The notes beneath the pieces were generated by a model. That model saw only the letters and a list, made by a program, of their open reading frames with translations. It did no database searches and was not told where the DNA came from. Made by a program: the position numbers and the translations under genes. Source: an uncultured Mycoplasmatota bacterium (GTDB taxonomy: Bacteria; Bacillota_I; Bacilli_A; RF39; UBA660). Taken from it: DNA of 64,000 nt. This document shows positions 16,645 to 25,061 of this stretch, piece after piece. Numbering within the stretch: position 1 is the stretch's first letter; every line of letters begins with the position of its first letter. The stretch covers positions 62,001 through 126,000 of the forward strand of contig CANTCQ010000002.1 in assembly GCA_947652325.1 (NCBI GenBank), read 5' to 3'.

Positions 16645-17965
16645 AACTTTCTAAATATTTTTCTGTTTTTGCTTCAAAACGGAGTGTTAAATTTGGTCCA
16701 GTATTGCTTGCCCTTATAAGTGCCCACCCCTCATCGAAGGTAACACGAACACCATCTATATCATTATAAGAGTATTCTTTTTGTTTTACATATTCTAAAA
16801 CCTTCTTTACAATTTCAAATTTTTTTTCATTAGTAGTAGGAATTTTTATTTCAGGAGTAGAGTAGTACTTGGAAATATCGTTTAAAATTTCACTTGCTTT
16901 TTTATCTGTTTTAGATAGTATTTCAATTAATCGTAAACCTGCATAAATGCCACTACCCAAAGCATAATCTCTGTCATTAAAAAATACATGCCCAGAAAAT
17001 TCTCCACCAAATGCTAAATTTAGCTCTTTGGTTTTTGCTTCAGTATAACTTGTACCTGTACGATAACAATAAGGAGTACCACCTAACTTTTTTATTTCAT
17101 CTTCTAGAGATTTCGAACATTTTACATCATAAAGAATTGTTTTATTTTCTATTTCTGGAAGTAAATATTTAACAATCATAATCATAAATTGGTCCGCTGA
17201 AATATATTCTCCATTTTCCAAAACAATTCCGATTCTATCTCCATCTCCATCATAAGCAATTCCAATATCGGCGCGCTCTTTTTTTACTTTTTCGATTAAC
17301 ATTTGCATATTTTCATAAACAGCTGGGTCTGGATGATGATTTGGGAAACTACCATCGTTTGTGTCGCAAATATAAGTAGCTTGAATATTTGGAAATAATT
17401 CATGCACTTCTTTTGCAATACAAGTAGTAGCACCATTTCCTAAATCAATAATAGCTTTTATCTTTTTATTTCCCATATGAATATTTTTTCGCATATAGGT
17501 AAGATAGTCTTTTTTGATATCTTTTTGGATAACTTTTCCCGAACCTTCTAAAAAGTTCCCCGCTAAAATATAATTTTGAAATTGATAAATCATTTCTCCA
17601 CGCGCATTGGCAAGTTTATCAAAAGAAAATTTAAAACCATTATCCTCTTTTGGATTATGACTTGCTGTAACCATAATGCCATACAAATTGTTCGTATATC
17701 TTGTTAAATAATGCATTGGTGTTGTAATCTGGCCATAATTAAAAACATCGCAACCACTATCTGTAATTCCTTCAATTAAAGCATTGCTTAAGGTTAGACT
17801 AGATAAACGATTATCTCTTCCAACAACACAAGCGGTTGCATCTAACTTTTCTCTTAAATAACTACCATATCCACGACCTATTAAATAAGCGATTTCTTTA
17901 TTTAAATTAATGCCATAAGTGCCACGGATATCATATTCTTTAAAAATAGATGTATCTATATTCAT
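16604..17965 (-). CDS. Phosphomannomutase/phosphoglucomutase
   Basis: This 453-residue alpha-D-phosphohexomutase shows all four loops: VTASHNPKEDNGFK (catalytic Ser), YDGDGDR (metal), GGEFSGHVFF (sugar binding) and IRASNTGPNLTLRFEA (phosphate binding). It converts mannose-6-P or glucose-6-P to the 1-phosphates for wall polymers and glycolipids. The GEFSGH loop with the overall length fits the bifunctional AlgC/ManB type. The RBS reads AGAAAGAGG. It is convergent with the surface-protein gene and divergent from the gene at 18164. Confidence 0.9.
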   Translation of the reverse strand: MNIDTSIFKEYDIRGTYGINLNKEIAYLIGRGYGSYLREKLDATACVVGRDNRLSSLTLSNALIEGITDSGCDVFNYGQITTPMHYLTRYTNNLYGIMVTASHNPKEDNGFKFSFDKLANARGEMIYQFQNYILAGNFLEGSGKVIQKDIKKDYLTYMRKNIHMGNKKIKAIIDLGNGATTCIAKEVHELFPNIQATYICDTNDGSFPNHHPDPAVYENMQMLIEKVKKERADIGIAYDGDGDRIGIVLENGEYISADQFMIMIVKYLLPEIENKTILYDVKCSKSLEDEIKKLGGTPYCYRTGTSYTEAKTKELNLAFGGEFSGHVFFNDRDYALGSGIYAGLRLIEILSKTDKKASEILNDISKYYSTPEIKIPTTNEKKFEIVKKVLEYVKQKEYSYNDIDGVRVTFDEGWALIRASNTGPNLTLRFEAKTEKYLESLKKEFTEVVEQFK

Positions 17966-18046
17966 AAAAAACCTCTTTCTATACTAATAATATCATACTA
18001 TTAAAACAAGAAAAAATTATATTTTTGTAAAGTATTTGACTATACA

Positions 18047-18075
18047 TTGACAAAAAAGAAAGAAAATAGTATAGT
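18047..18075 (+). promoter_or_regulatory. Consensus sigma-A promoter
   Basis: TTGACA at 18047-18052 and TATAGT at 18070-18075 with a 17-base spacer. Predicted start of transcription is near 18082. Confidence 0.7.
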
Positions 18076-18100
18076 AAAAAATAGAAAAGTTGGTGCTAAA

Positions 18101-18160
18101 ATGCATGGAAATAATGACGAATTAAAATTTTTAAATTTAGATAAAGGATATACGAAATAA
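18101..18160 (+). CDS. Possible 19-residue leader peptide or small protein
   Basis: ATG at 18101 opens a 19-codon frame (MHGNNDELKFLNLDKGYTK) ending TAA three bases before the next ATG. A weak GGTG lies upstream. Its position between a strong promoter and the first gene suggests a translated leader or a short protein, but chance is possible. Confidence 0.3.
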   Translation: MHGNNDELKFLNLDKGYTK

Positions 18161-18163
18161 AAA

Positions 18164-18751
18164 ATGAACAGTAAAATCACAGATTTTGAGGAATATAAAA
18201 AGAAATTAGTAAAATCTAGTAAAAAAACAAGTATAAAACCAGGATGCAAAGTTTCCAATATAAGAGAAAAAATGCAAATTTCTAAAACAAAAATAGCACT
18301 AGGACTGGGTTTAGTTGGAATGTGTACTTCTATCATTGTATCACCAATAGTAGCCAAAAAAATCAAACAAAATAATGCTTTAAATACATCATTAGATGAA
18401 TATCAAGAAGATATTGTAGTACCAAATACAACTTTTTTTATTAACCATAATGAAGTAATAAATCATACAGCGGGACACAATCATAAAGAAAAAGAAATAT
18501 TAGAGCAATTAAAAGAAAAACATGAAAATCATCTCGTTACTTTTTATTTATTTTACCAATCGCTTATGAAAGATGAACAATGCAGAAACCATTATAAACA
18601 AGTTTGGATGCAAGTATATAATAATGTAAACAATACAGACTATACCAGTTTAGAAGATTTCTTAGAAAAAAATAATTTTGGAACTTATGATGAACTAAGA
18701 GAATATGTAGCTTTAGAACTACAAGCAGAAAACATAAGAGAGGGAAGATAA
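18164..18751 (+). CDS. Unknown protein with one membrane helix
   Basis: This 195-residue protein is not recognised. A basic N-terminal region (residues 1-43) is followed by a membrane helix (about 44-65: TKIALGLGLVGMCTSIIVSPIVA). After that comes a hydrophilic, helical, His-rich external or cytoplasmic domain (HTAGHNHKEKEILEQLKEKHENH). The His cluster could bind metal, which is a guess. It sits one base upstream of the DUF1292-like gene and is surely cotranscribed with it. Confidence 0.55.
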   Translation: MNSKITDFEEYKKKLVKSSKKTSIKPGCKVSNIREKMQISKTKIALGLGLVGMCTSIIVSPIVAKKIKQNNALNTSLDEYQEDIVVPNTTFFINHNEVINHTAGHNHKEKEILEQLKEKHENHLVTFYLFYQSLMKDEQCRNHYKQVWMQVYNNVNNTDYTSLEDFLEKNNFGTYDELREYVALELQAENIREGR

Positions 18752-18752
18752 T

Positions 18753-18986
18753 ATGGTAGAAGCAGAAGTAGTACCTCTAGAAAATGGCAAAAAATATATG
18801 ATTTTAGATACAATAGAAATAGATGGTATAAAATATATATATCTAAGTCAAATAGAAAATGACCAAGAATTTTGCATTCGAAAATTATCTTTAGATGAAT
18901 TAGATATTTTAGGATTAGATAGTGAAGAAGAATATAATAAAGCTCTAAAAGCTTATGCAGAAAAAGAAAAAAGTGCAATTTCTTAG
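18753..18986 (+). CDS. DUF1292-like small protein
   Basis: This 77-residue acidic protein (YMILDTIEIDGIKYIYLSQIEND...LDELDILG...EEEYNKALKAY) has the pattern of DUF1292/YrzB-like proteins, which are uncharacterised and widespread in Bacillota. It follows the previous gene by one base. The ileS T-box promoter begins at its stop codon. Confidence 0.6.
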   Translation: MVEAEVVPLENGKKYMILDTIEIDGIKYIYLSQIENDQEFCIRKLSLDELDILGLDSEEEYNKALKAYAEKEKSAIS

Positions 18987-19015
18987 TTGACTAAAAATCA
19001 AAAAGTACGTATACT
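18987..19015 (+). promoter_or_regulatory. Sigma-A promoter of the ileS T-box transcript
   Basis: TTGACT at 18987-18992 and TATACT at 19010-19015 with a 17-base spacer. The -35 begins right behind the preceding stop codon. Confidence 0.7.
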
Positions 19016-19019
19016 AAAG

Positions 19020-19243
19020 TAGAAAAAACAAGGAACAAGAAAAGTAGAAAAAAGAAGGCTTTAAAAGAGAGTTCATGGTTGGTGGAAATGAGCAAGGACT
19101 TTTTTTGAAAATCACTTGGGAGTTGAATATCTGAAAAAAGTAAGATATTTCCGCAAAAATATTTGCGTTACCAAAAAAGAGTATAAATGTAAGGTGGTAC
19201 CACGAATTATTTTCGTCCTTTGTGGTATCCCTTTTTTTATTTT
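19020..19243 (+). promoter_or_regulatory. T-box riboswitch, isoleucine
   Basis: The T-box core AAGGTGGTACCACG lies at 19191-19204. The stem I specifier region reads GAATATCTGA, with ATC (Ile) at 19129-19131 as the likely specifier. A terminator stem pairs GGTACCAC with GTGGTATCC and ends in a run of T (19232-19238). Uncharged tRNA-Ile would stabilise the antiterminator and allow ileS transcription. Confidence 0.88.
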
Positions 19244-19255
19244 AGGAGGAATATT

Positions 19256-22200
19256 ATGAAAAATTTTAAAGAGTTAGAAAAGCGTCCAGTAAGCGATGTA
19301 GAAGAAAGCATTTTAGCTTCATGGGGTTCCACTAATAAGGTCATGGAGCGCCAAAATGAAATCAGAAAAGGCAGTGACAATTTCGTATTTTATGATGGCC
19401 CTGCAACAGCAAACGGTTTTCCGGGGCTTCATCATATGCTTGCTAAATTTTTAAAAGACACATTTTGTAAATATCATGTGATGCAAGGAAAAAGAGTGTT
19501 AAGAAAAGTGGGATGGGATACACATGGATTGCCTGTTGAATTGGGTGTTGAAAAAACATTAGGTTTTACAGGGAAAGGTGATATCGAAAAATTTGGAATA
19601 AAGGAATTTAATGAAAAATGTAAAGAATCTGTTTGGAAGAATAAGGAATCTTTTACAGAGTTAACTGAAAAAATGGGCCAATTTATTGATACAGAACATC
19701 CATATATAACATATGATAATGATTATATTGAAACAGAATGGTATATTTTAAAAGAATTCTTTAAAAAAGGATTATTTTATGAAGGGCATAAAATATTACC
19801 GTATTGTCCTCGTTGTGGAACAGGGCTTGCTAGTCACGAGGTTGCCCAAGGATATAAGGAAATAACAGTGGAAACGGTTATTGTTCCTTTTAAGAAAAAG
19901 GCAGAGGATGTTTATTTTCTTGTTTGGACAACAACACCATGGACCCTAATTTCTAATGTTGCTCTTTGTGTAAATCCTAATTTAACATATGTTTTAGTAA
20001 AGAGTGGAGATTTTAAATTCATTTTAGCAGAAAGTTTAGTGCCAAAAGTATTAGGAGAAGAAGTAGAAATTTTAGAATCCTACAAAGGAACAGATTTAGA
20101 ATATATGGAATACGAGCAATTAATTCCAGAACTTACAGTAGATAAAAAAGCTTTTTTTGTAACAGTAGATGATTATGTTACAGATAGTGATGGAACAGGA
20201 ATTGTGCATATTGCTCCTTCTTTTGGTGAAGATGATGCTAATGTTGGAAAAAAATACAATTTACCTTACTTAAACCCTGTTGGAGAAGATGGACATTACA
20301 CCGAGGGGCCATGGAAAGGGATGTTAATCTTTGATGCCGATGTAGAAGTGATTCAATACTTAAAAGAAAATGATAAATTATTTAAAAAACAAAAAATGCT
20401 CCATAACTATCCACATTGCTGGCGTTGTGATTCTCCACTTGTTTACTATTCAAAACCATCTTATTATCTAAAAGTTACTGAGATTAAAGACCAAATCGTA
20501 GAAGCTAATAAAAAAGTAAATTGGTATCCTGCCTATGTAGGAGAAAAACGTTTTGGTAATTGGTTAGAAAATATGAACGATTGGGCTATCTCTAGAAGCC
20601 GTTATTGGGGAACACCACTTCCATACTGGACTTGTAGTTGTGGGCATGATGAGATGATTGGTTCAAGAAAAGAACTAGTAGAAAAAGCAATTGAGGATAT
20701 CGACGAATCTATTGATTTACATCGTCCATTTGTAGATGATGTTCACTTGAAATGTCCAGAATGTGGTGGCGTTATGACAAGGTGTAAAGATGTAATTGAT
20801 TGTTGGTTTGATTCTGGTTCCATGCCTTTTGCACAATACCATTATCCATTTGAAAACGAAAAATTATTTAATTCCCAATTTCCCGCTGACTTTATTTGTG
20901 AAGGAATAGACCAAACAAGAGGATGGTTCTATACGCTAATTATTATTTCGGTATTCCTAAAAGGATGTGCTCCTTATAAAAATGTTTTAGTAAACGACCT
21001 CATTCAAGATGCAGAGGGAAAGAAAATGAGCAAAAGTAAAGGGAATATTGTAGAACCCTTTACAACCATGAAAGAGTATGGTGCAGATGTAGTAAGATTT
21101 TATCTTCCTTACGTTTCACCTGTTTGGACACCTCTTCGTTTTGATATTAATGGCTTAAAAGAAGTGTATTCTAAATTCTTTAATCCATTAAAAAACACCT
21201 ATAGTTTCTTTGCCTTATACGCAAACACCGATAAAATCGATACAAATGAATGTAACGTAAAATACGAAGATAGAGAAGAGATAGACAAATGGTTGTTATC
21301 AAAATACAATCGTTTATTAAAATATGTAACGAGTTCTTATGAAGAATACGACTTAAACAAAGTAGTAAAGGCTGTAACAGAATTTACTTCCGAAGACTTA
21401 TCTAATTGGTATATTAGAAGAAATAGAAATCGTTTTTGGGCATCAGACTTAGATAACTCTAAAAAAAGTGTTTACATCACGACTTATGAAGTTTTAGAAG
21501 GACTGTGTCGTATGATGGCTCCCGTTGTACCTTTTACAACAGAAGAAATTTATCGCAACTTAACAGGAAAAGAATCTGTTCATTTAAGTGATTTTCCTAA
21601 ATATAATGAAGCCTTAATAAATGATAAACTAGAAGAGAAAATGGATTTAGTAAGAAGTTTAATTAGTGTTGGAAGATTTGTACGTGAAGAAGCAAAAATA
21701 AAGGTTCGTGAACCTCTTTGTGAAGCGTTAATTGATGGTAAAAATAAAGAATTAATTGGTGACTTGGTTTCTCTAATGAAAGAAGAATTGAATGTCAAAG
21801 AAGTTGTTTTTGCTGATGATTTAAATCATTATATGAATTTTACTTTTAAACCAAACTTTAAAGTAGTTGGGAAAATCTTTGGCTCAAATATCAAAGAGTT
21901 CCAAACAAAACTAGAGAATCTAACGGAAGAAGAAATAAATAAGCTAAATAATAACGAAAGCATAAAAATGAATATTAATAACGAAGCGTATAGTATTACA
22001 AAAGAAATGGTAGATATTCGTATTTCCTCAAAAGAAGGATTTAATGTCGGAATGGAAAACAATAATTTTATTATTTTAAATGTAGAAAGAACAGAAGAAT
22101 TAATATTAGAAGGAATTGCTCGGGAATTTGTATCCAAAGTACAAAATATGCGTAAGGCAAACGACTACAATGTAGTTGACCGTATTCATATTTATGTAAA

Positions 22201-22357
22201 TGGTGATGAAATATTTAAAAAATCTTTAGAAAACTTTAAAGATTATATCCAAAAAGAAACATTGGCTATCCATGTAGAATACAAAGAAAACTTACAAGAA
22301 AAACAGGATTTAAACGGACATGAAGTATTTATGGAAATAGAAAAAGCAATCGATTAA
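19256..22357 (+). CDS. ileS: Isoleucyl-tRNA synthetase, type 2, with GXHH signature
   Basis: The 1033-residue class Ia synthetase has YDGPATANGFPGLHH at the HIGH site (Gly57-Leu-His59-His60), GWDTHGLPVE, an editing CP1 domain (TTTPWTLISN), WAISRSRYWGTPLPYW, and KMSKSKGN. The length and sequence fit the eukaryote-like type 2 IleRS. The signature motif reads GXHH instead of HXGH, a form published for mupirocin-hyper-resistant IleRS2. The start is ATG 19256 with AGGAGGA. An upstream in-frame TTG at 19220 lies within the T-box terminator. Regulation is by T-box. Confidence 0.95.
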   Translation: MKNFKELEKRPVSDVEESILASWGSTNKVMERQNEIRKGSDNFVFYDGPATANGFPGLHHMLAKFLKDTFCKYHVMQGKRVLRKVGWDTHGLPVELGVEKTLGFTGKGDIEKFGIKEFNEKCKESVWKNKESFTELTEKMGQFIDTEHPYITYDNDYIETEWYILKEFFKKGLFYEGHKILPYCPRCGTGLASHEVAQGYKEITVETVIVPFKKKAEDVYFLVWTTTPWTLISNVALCVNPNLTYVLVKSGDFKFILAESLVPKVLGEEVEILESYKGTDLEYMEYEQLIPELTVDKKAFFVTVDDYVTDSDGTGIVHIAPSFGEDDANVGKKYNLPYLNPVGEDGHYTEGPWKGMLIFDADVEVIQYLKENDKLFKKQKMLHNYPHCWRCDSPLVYYSKPSYYLKVTEIKDQIVEANKKVNWYPAYVGEKRFGNWLENMNDWAISRSRYWGTPLPYWTCSCGHDEMIGSRKELVEKAIEDIDESIDLHRPFVDDVHLKCPECGGVMTRCKDVIDCWFDSGSMPFAQYHYPFENEKLFNSQFPADFICEGIDQTRGWFYTLIIISVFLKGCAPYKNVLVNDLIQDAEGKKMSKSKGNIVEPFTTMKEYGADVVRFYLPYVSPVWTPLRFDINGLKEVYSKFFNPLKNTYSFFALYANTDKIDTNECNVKYEDREEIDKWLLSKYNRLLKYVTSSYEEYDLNKVVKAVTEFTSEDLSNWYIRRNRNRFWASDLDNSKKSVYITTYEVLEGLCRMMAPVVPFTTEEIYRNLTGKESVHLSDFPKYNEALINDKLEEKMDLVRSLISVGRFVREEAKIKVREPLCEALIDGKNKELIGDLVSLMKEELNVKEVVFADDLNHYMNFTFKPNFKVVGKIFGSNIKEFQTKLENLTEEEINKLNNNESIKMNINNEAYSITKEMVDIRISSKEGFNVGMENNNFIILNVERTEELILEGIAREFVSKVQNMRKANDYNVVDRIHIYVNGDEIFKKSLENFKDYIQKETLAIHVEYKENLQEKQDLNGHEVFMEIEKAID

Positions 22358-22373
22358 TTTTGATTGCTTTTTC
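22341..22373 (+). terminator. Rho-independent terminator of ileS
   Basis: AAAGCAATC pairs with GATTGCTTT, followed by T residues. The ileS stop codon lies in the loop. Confidence 0.75.
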
Positions 22374-22382
22374 ATATAATAT

Positions 22383-22961
22383 TTAGCTTATTTCAATTAC
22401 AGCAGAACTGTTTTCTAACCATTTTATTATTGTAAGCATTTCTTCTTTATTAACAGCTATACAACCAGCAGTATACTCCTTGTTTTTAACATGCAAGAAT
22501 ATAGCGCTTCCTTTATTTTTTTGTATAGGATTTACATTATATGCAATAACGAGAGCTAATTGATATTGTATTTTATAATCAATTAAATGCTCTGCTTCTT
22601 GCCAATCTATTTTTTTACATGTAGACATGTAAGAGTAACTGTATGTCTTTTCATTTTTTGATACTTCTATCCATTTGTTGTAGTAGGGAGAATTAGGGTC
22701 ACTAACCCAATAAATATTGTCCTTTAGCTCGTAATAAGGATAACTAGTTTTTAAAATTTCAGTTCCAAAAGCAAAATCAATTGGAAAAGTTCCAAGAGGT
22801 GTACAGCCATCTCCCTCATTTTTTGTTTTTGTTACTCCATTTTTGCCAAAACAAACATTTTTAAAAGTTTGTTGTAATTTTTCATTTTCATATAAAGAAA
22901 GCGTTTTTTCTTTGCTATTTGCTATTATCTTTTTTTTATTTCCTTGTTCTTGTTTGTGCAT
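22383..22961 (-). CDS. L,D-transpeptidase (YkuD) domain protein without signal peptide
   Basis: The C-terminal part carries a YkuD catalytic pattern: FLHVKNKEYTAGCIAV with His157 and Cys167. GGDGCTPLGTFPI-like sequence near residue 50 (GDGCTPLGTFPIDF) matches the substrate-side segment of such proteins. YkuD enzymes cross-link or modify peptidoglycan stem peptides, normally outside the membrane. No signal peptide or membrane helix is visible in these 192 residues, which is odd. The start overlaps the end of the M14 gene by 26 bases, so the two are translated as an operon. GGAAAGG precedes the ATG. Confidence 0.75.
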   Translation of the reverse strand: MHKQEQGNKKKIIANSKEKTLSLYENEKLQQTFKNVCFGKNGVTKTKNEGDGCTPLGTFPIDFAFGTEILKTSYPYYELKDNIYWVSDPNSPYYNKWIEVSKNEKTYSYSYMSTCKKIDWQEAEHLIDYKIQYQLALVIAYNVNPIQKNKGSAIFLHVKNKEYTAGCIAVNKEEMLTIIKWLENSSAVIEIS

Positions 22962-24435
22962 AATAATTTACCTTTCCGTTATTATTGTATTTTACTTGAT
23001 ATGTTTTGTCATATAAATGTTCTAATTCTAAAATTGTATCCATTATTTTTTGACAAGCTCTAAAATTTGCTTCCATTGTTAGATGATAATTTGGCATTAT
23101 ATAAGGTCCAAGGGGATTTCCACCAGCTTTTGATAACTCTAAAAGGAAATGTCCTATATATTTTGAACGTAATAAATCAGCCATTCCTGTAATTTTATTT
23201 GGGTACCCCATTTTTTCATAGGAAGATTTAATTCCTGTTTTTTCAATATAAGTTTTTTCTATTTCTTTTAAATATTCTGTTGCAATGCGATTGTTGATGT
23301 AAAAGGAAAAATCACGAAAATTAGATTTATCGTTTATATCATAAAACGGTTCTACATATAATTGTCCTCCTGTACCATGACAATTAAAAAAAGCATAACA
23401 AGAATTTTCCATGTCTTTAAAAAATTTTAAAATGGCCACATTTTCTGGAGCATGAATGAATTTTGTGAAGTCTATACTAGTAGTTCCAAATGGACTTATA
23501 CAACTTTTTGGTAATGGGTAAATTGGACTTGAATAAACTATTTTTTCTTTTTCTATGCGCTTATTTAGTTCCTGAAAATAAAATTCATTATTATCATTTA
23601 AATTTACTCCGCTTGCATTTGCAATAAAATTGGCGAGTGTACAAAATGGAAATTTATTATTTTGGTATAATTTTTCTAAGGCATTTCTTAATTCTATATG
23701 GTTATTATCTATTAGAGGAATGCAGTCTAAATTTATATTGTTAAAAGGTTCTAAATAAACTATTTTTGTATTATCTATGTATGTTTCTTGTATATTTTCT
23801 TCCCATAAATATTTTATATCATTTTTTATTTGATTTTCTTCTACAAATAATGTTTCTGTTAAAAATTGTATTAATTCTTTAGAACTAAATTTTTTATTAT
23901 AAAAATTTTTCCAAAAAGAAGTAATAATATTCTTTTCTTGGGTAGAAAAATCATATTTTTGACAACAAGTACAGATAATTTGATTTAAATTATTAATTTT
24001 AACATTACGATTTCGATAATTTAAATAGTATTGTTTACAAAAATGTAAAATTTCCTTTTGATTCATATCTTTCATTACAGATTTTAAAGCATAAGTAGTA
24101 GTAAAATATCCTTCAGGATTTTGGCAAGGTATAAAATCAACTGTAAATAAATCAGGATTAAAATTTTTAAAAACACCATTTCCTAAAGCTAGATTATTCA
24201 TAAGTTGTAAAATAAAATCTACACTAATAATTTCATTACCATGAGTTCCACCCATATAAACAATATGTAGAGGACCATCACCTACTTTAAAATGTTCAAT
24301 AGGAAATCCACAAGAGCTTTTGCCAATAGGTTTCAATTTAATTAATGGAAACTTATTTTGCTTATTTTTTTCTATTATTTCTAAATGTTTATAAAATAAA
24401 ACAAAATCTATTACTTGAGAAGATATTTTATACAT
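22936..24435 (-). CDS. M14-family zinc carboxypeptidase without signal peptide
   Basis: The zinc site is GGTHGNE (His65, Glu68) with a third ligand in FFNCHGTGG (His353). NPEGY matches the substrate-binding NPDGY, and the catalytic Glu lies in FLLELSKAGG (Glu433). At 499 residues it is longer than most M14 peptidases because of an insert of about 150 residues (130-280) containing CTCC. Relatives include gamma-D-glutamyl-diaminopimelate peptidases, which fits the neighbouring YkuD gene and murF. No signal peptide is evident. It is the middle gene of a three-gene minus-strand operon. Confidence 0.78.
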   Translation of the reverse strand: MYKISSQVIDFVLFYKHLEIIEKNKQNKFPLIKLKPIGKSSCGFPIEHFKVGDGPLHIVYMGGTHGNEIISVDFILQLMNNLALGNGVFKNFNPDLFTVDFIPCQNPEGYFTTTYALKSVMKDMNQKEILHFCKQYYLNYRNRNVKINNLNQIICTCCQKYDFSTQEKNIITSFWKNFYNKKFSSKELIQFLTETLFVEENQIKNDIKYLWEENIQETYIDNTKIVYLEPFNNINLDCIPLIDNNHIELRNALEKLYQNNKFPFCTLANFIANASGVNLNDNNEFYFQELNKRIEKEKIVYSSPIYPLPKSCISPFGTTSIDFTKFIHAPENVAILKFFKDMENSCYAFFNCHGTGGQLYVEPFYDINDKSNFRDFSFYINNRIATEYLKEIEKTYIEKTGIKSSYEKMGYPNKITGMADLLRSKYIGHFLLELSKAGGNPLGPYIMPNYHLTMEANFRACQKIMDTILELEHLYDKTYQVKYNNNGKVNYYAQTRTRK

Positions 24436-24444
24436 TTACATCAC

Positions 24445-24927
24445 CTAATTTTTTTGTTTGAAAAGGGGAGTAATAACCAGTTTTTTAATTAAATATTGAT
24501 TATGGTTTAGTATGATTTCATTTAATTTCACTTTTCCCAAAAAAATTAAGTCGCTTTCAATTTCTATACTATGGTCTTCAAATTTATCTAAAGCTATTTC
24601 GGCAAAACTAAATTCTTCTAAAGAATATTCTTGGTAATCTGATAAATTTATTCTATCATTTACATATCCTCTAATATCATAAAAGTTATCTCCGATTTTA
24701 GTTATTACATGACTTTCAGAAACGTAAAATGATACATTTCCATTAAATATAGCGTATAAAATACGTGCAAAAGAGGGGCAATGTCCCAAATAGTAAAAAG
24801 AAATAGCATCTCGATGTACATAATTGTATTTATAATAAAAATTAGGAAAAGTAGATGCTAAAGTAGTAATGAAATCTTCTATAATATCTGGGTTATTTAT
24901 AATATATGATAGTGAATAATCTTTCAT
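24445..24927 (-). CDS. Putative papain-like (C-H-D) hydrolase, first gene of operon
   Basis: The start is ATG 24927, preceded by AAAGGAG at ideal spacing. A longer frame to 24969 has no RBS. The 160-residue protein shows GHCPSFARIL (Cys50), SHVITKIGD (His73) and FYDIRG (Asp84), the Cys-His-Asp order of papain, NlpC or transglutaminase-like folds. This is a motif-level inference and the family is not identified. It lies 9 bases upstream of the M14 gene. The role could be amide bond cleavage or transfer in wall-peptide metabolism. Confidence 0.45.
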   Translation of the reverse strand: MKDYSLSYIINNPDIIEDFITTLASTFPNFYYKYNYVHRDAISFYYLGHCPSFARILYAIFNGNVSFYVSESHVITKIGDNFYDIRGYVNDRINLSDYQEYSLEEFSFAEIALDKFEDHSIEIESDLIFLGKVKLNEIILNHNQYLIKKLVITPLFKQKN

Positions 24928-25061
24928 GAAAAAACTCCTTTTTGTTAATATAATATTATACATGGTCATAAAAAATTATTAAAACAGAAAGCATTCATAA
25001 TTACATTTACTTTACATATAAAACTATGATAAGATAAAGTCGATTTGGAGGTTTTTAGAAT

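Noticed and set aside
16560-16769. Plus-strand 69-codon frame over the mutase 3' end
   Set aside because: It overlaps the mutase gene antisense and has no RBS; the conserved mutase motifs explain the sequence.
19400-19440. Damaged HIGH motif as sign of a non-functional ileS
   Set aside because: GXHH is a known active variant in type 2 IleRS, and all other motifs and the T-box are intact.
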